From Anaerolineae bacterium (lineage in GTDB: Bacteria; Chloroflexota; Anaerolineae; Anaerolineales; Villigracilaceae): a stretch of DNA of 8,738 nt. The position numbers and the translations under genes are program-made. Under the pieces are notes generated by a model that saw only the letters and a list, made by a program, of their open reading frames with translations, did no database searches and was not told where the DNA came from. Position 1 is the first letter of the stretch; each line of letters opens with the position of its first letter. Location: assembly GCA_017303735.1 (NCBI GenBank), contig JAFLCF010000179.1:1-8738 (forward strand). The letters are read 5' to 3'. Positions 6,049-8,738 of the stretch are shown here, piece after piece.

Positions 6049-7644
6049 CTAATCATAGTAAAACTCAGAACATGGGAATTCTTCGCCATCTGGTGAGACG
6101 GCTTTTGCGGGATATTCGGTCTCATCGATCTCGAAGACATCAATCTCGGCTGAGACGGATACCAGTGCATTGTCGGCGGTGAGGCGCGAGAAGTGGAAGG
6201 ATTGCCATGTGTATTCACGTCCATCGCGCTGAAGATCGCGCTCGTAGCGGATGCAAGCCAGGGCGGCAGCAACTTTCTGATGGACGGAATCAGGCAGGGT
6301 CGAGGATTCAAGCGCATTGACGAGTGGGGGAACGGCATCGTCGGAGAGTTCGATGAAATACTGAGAGTCGAGGTCTTCTGCATTTCCTCCACGGAGTTCG
6401 CGCTGGATGTTTTGGTTCACAATGAACGCATCGACATTGAGAATGGGCAGAGATGCCGCAAAGCCCAAGGATGCAATCAGCATGGCGAAGGCGAACATGC
6501 GCTCTTTGCGCATGATCTCGAGGACGATGGTGGTAATGAGCAGCAGACCGATCCAGATCAGGAAGACGTGGGTGTAGGTGCGCAAGCGGGAGAAACCATA
6601 CGCGGCTTCATACAGGTTAAGACGCTGATACGCCGAGACAAGCATGACCAGCAGGAGAGCAACAAGTGCCACCCCAAGACCGGAATATGTTTTTCGCTGT
6701 ATTTCTGTTTCGCGTTTGGTGATTGCACTAAAAGTGAGCAGCATCATCAAGGCAAAGAATGCTACCGCAACCAGTTCGCCAAACCCTTTGCGGGCATACT
6801 CGGCATAGGTAAAACCTTCCACGTTGATATTGGTCGTGCCGCCAAAGAAATATTGGAATTGAATGATCACGAATAGAAGGAAAAGGGCGACCACGCTTCC
6901 CAGCACGATGGACGATTCGGTGAACCCAAGGAAGGGTGGAATGACGGGCTTGTCTTCGCCGGTCAGTTTTTCATCGCTGGAGGCAGATGCAGCATGCTGG
7001 TAGATGCCGACCAGCCCATAGCTGATGACCAGAATATAGATCATGCGGAAGAGGTATTCGGGCAGGTTTTCGAGTTTGAATGCTTCTACAAAATCTGCCA
7101 GGCGCTGATTGAAGACCACATCTGCCGAAGCGAGCAGCGAGGCGAAGATCGCCACGATGGGCAAGGCAATGATCAGCCCGCGCAGGATGGGCATGAAATT
7201 GTATTTCGAAGGTGTTCCTCCGCTTTCGGCTTGGGCTTTGCGAGCATCGGCAGTATAGGTGATGGGGCGAATGATGATACTGCCCAATAGTGAAAAGACT
7301 TTGGTAACGTAATCAACCAGTGTGTATTGGACCCAGCGTCCGCCGAGGTAGGTGACGGTAAAGACCGTCAACGTGAACATGGTGAAGGTGTAGGCGAGGA
7401 AGGTGGTCATTGGCTCGGCGTGGATGAAGGTGACGGCGGCGAAGAAGCCAAAGAGTGGAATCAGCCATAAGGTCGTGCGATGCGGGCGTTGTCCATTACT
7501 GAGTAGAAGATAGAACCCCACAATGAGACATGCCGTCCAGAAAATGGCGAAATTGACACCAGGGGTATGTTGCCAAAAAAGAAAATCGAACAGCCAGCCA
7601 AGGGCTAGAACGAAGATCCAGAGTTTGTTCGGGTTGTTTTTCAT
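6049..7644 (-). CDS. DUF4173 (DUF4153-like) multi-pass membrane protein with C-terminal soluble tail
   Basis: The 531-residue product starts at 7644 (MKNNPNKLW), where AGGAG lies 5 nt upstream; an in-frame ATG 24 codons earlier has no such site. About ten to twelve hydrophobic helices fill residues 8-400, separated by short polar loops; one cytosolic-looking loop near residue 115-145 contains TADARKAQAESGG. Conserved-looking motifs are ADVVFNQ, YAEYARKGFGELVAVAFF and NLYEAAYGFSRLRTYTHVFLIW, which I recognise from DUF4173/DUF4153 proteins. Residues about 403-531 form a soluble acidic tail, including a helix with HQKVAAALACIRYERDL, ending SEFYYD. The biochemical function of the family is not established; in some genomes members sit near sensor kinases or regulators, but none is visible here. 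The selenoprotein follows 69 bp downstream on the same strand and may share the transcript. Confidence 0.8.
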   Translation of the reverse strand: MKNNPNKLWIFVLALGWLFDFLFWQHTPGVNFAIFWTACLIVGFYLLLSNGQRPHRTTLWLIPLFGFFAAVTFIHAEPMTTFLAYTFTMFTLTVFTVTYLGGRWVQYTLVDYVTKVFSLLGSIIIRPITYTADARKAQAESGGTPSKYNFMPILRGLIIALPIVAIFASLLASADVVFNQRLADFVEAFKLENLPEYLFRMIYILVISYGLVGIYQHAASASSDEKLTGEDKPVIPPFLGFTESSIVLGSVVALFLLFVIIQFQYFFGGTTNINVEGFTYAEYARKGFGELVAVAFFALMMLLTFSAITKRETEIQRKTYSGLGVALVALLLVMLVSAYQRLNLYEAAYGFSRLRTYTHVFLIWIGLLLITTIVLEIMRKERMFAFAMLIASLGFAASLPILNVDAFIVNQNIQRELRGGNAEDLDSQYFIELSDDAVPPLVNALESSTLPDSVHQKVAAALACIRYERDLQRDGREYTWQSFHFSRLTADNALVSVSAEIDVFEIDETEYPAKAVSPDGEEFPCSEFYYD

Positions 7645-7666
7645 AAAGACTCCTGAATGGATTGTA

Positions 7667-7726
7667 TCCGCGAAATGCCAGGGCACCGCGAAGTTGGTCT
7701 GAGCATAGCCCTGCAAGGCTCGCGGA
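7667..7726 (-). promoter_or_regulatory. Hairpin in the leader of the DUF4173 gene
   Basis: On the minus strand TCCGCGA (7726-7720) pairs with TCGCGGA (7673-7667). Further in, GCC pairs with GGC and AGGGC pairs with GCCCT, giving 15 bp in nested order with a 3-nt and a 4-nt bulge. It ends 22 nt before the ATG, so it could influence ribosome access or RNA stability. The pairing is seen in the sequence; a regulatory role is inference. Confidence 0.35.
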
Positions 7727-7753
7727 GACTCTCAAAAGGTATCAGAAGTTGGA

Positions 7754-7782
7754 AATTTATGGCAATTTTTGAGAAAAGGCAA
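7754..7782 (-). promoter_or_regulatory. Candidate promoter for the DUF4173 gene
   Basis: On the minus strand TTGCCT (7782-7777) and TAAATT (7759-7754) are 17 bp apart, each with 4 of 6 consensus matches. A start point near 7747 would give a leader of about 100 nt that contains the hairpin at 7667-7726. The match is moderate and untested. Confidence 0.35.
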
Positions 7783-7813
7783 ATTATGAGTAGCCGCAGG
7801 GTTTTGAGTGTTT

Positions 7814-7844
7814 CCTGCGTAAACTCGGTGTACTCTGTGGCAAA
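7814..7844. repeat. Degenerate copy of the CTCTGTG dispersed repeat
   Basis: This segment aligns without gaps to 8560-8590, with about 25 of 32 bases identical over the slightly longer stretch 7814-7845 versus 8560-8591. Both contain CTCTGTGGC preceded by 9-bp-spaced variants of ACTCTGTG. It lies in the non-coding region 7645-8006, between the DUF4173 promoter and the small RNA promoter. It looks like a decayed copy of one arm of the element at 8514-8591. Confidence 0.6.
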
Positions 7845-7917
7845 GGGAGTTTTTCGCCAATTCTGAGAAAGGGTAAAGCCAAAAATTACAGAAATGTGAG
7901 AATCGAAAATCGCCCTA

Positions 7918-7946
7918 TTGACATTCGATTTGATTTATGACATACT
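7918..7946 (+). promoter_or_regulatory. Strong sigma-70-type promoter of a small transcription unit
   Basis: A perfect TTGACA at 7918-7923 is followed after exactly 17 bp by CATACT at 7941-7946 (4 of 6 matches). A TGA before it supplies the TGn of an extended -10. Start is expected near 7953. This is the best promoter in the window, and the only + strand gene it can serve before a terminator is the 18-codon ORF at 8007. Confidence 0.65.
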
Positions 7947-7997
7947 TTTGTTCACCGGACGGGGGCAAACAAATTGAATTCGCCATCCTTATGAAAG

Positions 7998-8083
7998 GAG
8001 GAGGTGATGTCTAACATGGATAGTAGTAATAAACCCAGCGCTGTGGCATCCCTCCTCAAGTAAGTCAAAGGAAGCCACAGCGC
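7998..8083 (+). promoter_or_regulatory. Hairpin with loop complementary to the ribosome binding site
   Basis: GCGCTGTGGC (8038-8047) and GCCACAGCGC (8074-8083) form a perfect 10-bp stem with a 26-nt loop. The loop contains CCTCCTC (8051-8057), an exact complement of GAGGAGG (7998-8004) in the Shine-Dalgarno region. A loop-to-leader pairing could block ribosome entry, giving self-control of the small ORF. The complementarity is directly seen; the pseudoknot and its role are inferred. An inner TCC/GGA pairing (8049-8051, 8070-8072) would partly compete. Confidence 0.4.
8007..8063 (+). CDS. Small ORF, 18-residue peptide of unknown function
   Basis: The frame reads MSNMDSSNKPSAVASLLK and ends with TAA at 8061-8063. 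It is preceded by an exceptionally strong ribosome site, GGAGGAGG at 7997-8004. GGAGGTGAT (8000-8008) within it is a full complement of the usual 16S anti-SD tail. A second in-frame ATG lies at 8016, and a 7-codon frame, MKGGGDV, runs from 7991 to a TAA at 8012-8014. The peptide is hydrophilic with no signal or membrane segment, and I recognise no family. It lies between a consensus promoter and a terminator, so it is either a genuine micropeptide or a translated part of a regulatory RNA. Its C-terminal codons form one arm and much of the loop of a hairpin. Confidence 0.45.
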   Translation: MSNMDSSNKPSAVASLLK

Positions 8084-8088
8084 CCCAC

Positions 8089-8114
8089 GATTGCCACCCG
8101 CAAGGGTGGCAGTC
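8089..8114 (+). other. GNRA-capped hairpin in the small transcript
   Basis: GATTGCCACCC (8089-8099) pairs with GGGTGGCAGTC (8104-8114), 11 bp with one G-U pair, capped by the stable tetraloop GCAA (8100-8103). No U tract follows, so it is not a terminator by itself. It lies after the small ORF stop and suggests a structured 3' part of the RNA. Confidence 0.6.
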
Positions 8115-8128
8115 TGGTTTAAAAGAGC

Positions 8129-8162
8129 AGGTCACGCTTACAGCGTGACCTATGTTGTTTTT
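8129..8162. terminator. Intrinsic terminator at the end of the small transcription unit
   Basis: AGGTCACGCT (8129-8138) and AGCGTGACCT (8142-8151) make a perfect 10-bp stem with a 3-nt loop. It is followed on the + strand by the T-rich ATGTTGTTTTT, which reaches into the stop codon of the convergent rhodanese gene. On the minus strand it follows that stop and is trailed by a weaker CTTTT run. It probably terminates the + strand unit strongly and the rhodanese transcript more weakly. Confidence 0.75.
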
Positions 8163-8505
8163 AGTAAAAGCCGACCGATTGATCGACCTGCCTTGCGTAC
8201 GCGTCGATGCCGCCGCGCACATTGAAGATGTTTTTGTATCCCTGTTGCGCCAGCCACATGGTCACTTGCACACTGCGGCTGCCATGATGACAAATGATGT
8301 AGACGGGGACATCCCCCGACCGTGCCGACTCAGACAACGCATTCGGACCTTCTGACCCCAAGCGGCTCATCGGCGTGACCTCGAGCCTGCTGTCTTCGAT
8401 CTTGGCTTGAGCCAACTCTGGGAGTTCGCGCACATCCAACAGAATGAACTTCTCGTCCGATTTCAGTTTTTCGCTGAGTTGGGCGACGGTAATTTCAGGG
8501 AACAT
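8161..8505 (-). CDS. Single-domain rhodanese-like sulfurtransferase
   Basis: The 114-residue product is one rhodanese domain. It carries ILLDVRELPEL at residues 21-31, the active-site loop CHHGSRS at 72-78 with catalytic Cys72 and the C-x-x-G-x-R pattern, and the family ending NVRGGIDAYAR-x-VDQSVGFY. Such cytosolic proteins carry a persulfide on the cysteine and pass sulfur to acceptors. The specific acceptor cannot be read here. AAGGA lies 5 nt before the ATG at 8505. The phosphorylase gene ends 90 bp upstream on the same strand, with an inverted repeat between them. A link with selenium chemistry is conceivable because a selenoprotein lies nearby, but nothing in the sequence shows it. Confidence 0.92.
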   Translation of the reverse strand: MFPEITVAQLSEKLKSDEKFILLDVRELPELAQAKIEDSRLEVTPMSRLGSEGPNALSESARSGDVPVYIICHHGSRSVQVTMWLAQQGYKNIFNVRGGIDAYARQVDQSVGFY

Positions 8506-8513
8506 AAAAATCC

Positions 8514-8591
8514 TTTTGCCACAGAGGCACAGAGATCATTGAGAAGATCTTTTTAAGAACCTCTGTGAACTCTGTGTTCTCTGTGGCGAAA
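8514..8591. repeat. CTCTGTG/CACAGAG inverted repeat element
   Basis: The ends TTTTGCCACAGAG (8514-8526) and CTCTGTGGCGAAA (8579-8591) are inverted with one T-G mismatch. Inside, CACAGAG occurs twice on the left (8520, 8528) and CTCTGTG three times on the right with a strict 9-bp period (8561, 8570, 8579). Transcribed, it would fold into a long hairpin between the phosphorylase and rhodanese genes. No transposase is linked; it resembles a small non-autonomous or REP-like element. A degenerate copy of its right arm lies at 7814-7844. Confidence 0.75.
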
Positions 8592-8595
8592 TCTC

Positions 8596-8738
8596 TTACT
8601 TATTCAGCGCAGGGATGTAGAACTTCTCTACATATTCCTTCACCATGCGGCGGGTGGAGAATTGCGGGATGACGGTCTTCATTGAATCTTTCATGAAGGC
8701 GAGCCAATCGGGTGACATCAGGTCTTTGGGGTTGCGGT
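8596..8738 (-). CDS. C-terminus of an alpha-glucan (GT35) phosphorylase, partial
   Basis: The frame enters from the right window edge and ends at a TAA at 8598-8596, giving the last 46 full codons. The visible residues include SPDWLAFMKDSMKTVIPQFS followed by TRRMVKEYVEKFYIPALNK. This matches the end of bacterial alpha-glucan or maltodextrin phosphorylases, where W-x-x-x-M-K-x-S-M, a P-x-F-S-x-x-R-M-V motif and EY-x-x-x-Y-x-P-A precede the stop. These enzymes release glucose-1-phosphate from glycogen-like glucans in the cytosol. The catalytic and pyridoxal-phosphate regions lie outside the window. Confidence 0.75.
   Translation of the reverse strand, partial: RNPKDLMSPDWLAFMKDSMKTVIPQFSTRRMVKEYVEKFYIPALNK

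Noticed and set aside
6193..6876. Long + strand open frame of 227 codons opposite the DUF4173 gene
   Set aside because: It is antisense to a well-supported membrane protein. Its translation is rich in Gly, Glu, His and Gln without domain features, as expected from the complement of a hydrophobic gene.
8514..8591. CRISPR array or insertion sequence at the CTCTGTG repeats
   Set aside because: The repeated units are only 7-9 bp with no unique spacers of CRISPR size, and there is no transposase frame.

Overview
The window looks like a stretch of a Chloroflexota genome, most likely class Anaerolineae. This is inferred from gene content: a secreted beta-helix protein with a Thr/Pro-rich linker, a DegV protein, a DUF4173-type membrane protein, a single-domain GT35 phosphorylase and CTCTGTG dispersed repeats. 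No rRNA, tRNA or taxonomic marker is present to prove it. No phage, transposase, CRISPR or rRNA/tRNA gene was seen.

Layout. Bases 1-176 are the 3' end of a probable chromate transporter (+). It is followed 11 bp later by a tandem universal stress protein (188-1036, +). After a 236-bp gap with an operator-like palindrome comes a DegV-family fatty-acid-binding protein (1273-2109, +). A bidirectional terminator separates it from a convergent secreted beta-helix protein (2169-4190, -). A 331-bp divergent intergenic region with a possible structured leader follows. Next is an unusual DnaQ-like exonuclease fused to a WYL domain (4522-5334, +). A 38-bp perfect palindrome then serves as a shared terminator. 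After it come a DsbA/FrnE-like oxidoreductase (5368-5979, -) and, upstream of that on the same strand, a DUF4173-type membrane protein (6049-7644, -). Bases 7645-8160 hold a leader hairpin, a dispersed repeat, and a compact + strand transcription unit with a consensus promoter, an 18-codon ORF, three hairpins and a terminator. The window ends with a rhodanese (8161-8505, -), a CTCTGTG inverted repeat, and the C-terminus of an alpha-glucan phosphorylase (8596-8738, -).

Main discovery. The DsbA/FrnE-like gene has an in-frame TGA (5941-5943, - strand) exactly at the first cysteine codon of its CPWC active site, giving FSDYI-U-PWCYVG. An ATG with a good ribosome binding site lies 12 codons upstream, the frame is intact on both sides, and a hairpin able to act as a bacterial SECIS element lies just downstream. 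The simplest reading is a selenoprotein with a Sec-x-x-Cys redox centre. An automatic annotation would start the gene downstream of the TGA, at the GTG at 5916, and lose the active site.

Second-tier observations are the exonuclease-WYL fusion, whose catalytic histidine position is occupied by serine, and the small standalone RNA/peptide unit near 7918-8162, whose first hairpin loop is complementary to its own Shine-Dalgarno sequence. Apart from the transporter/USP pair and the DUF4173/selenoprotein pair, the genes look like independent units, several separated by convergent terminators.
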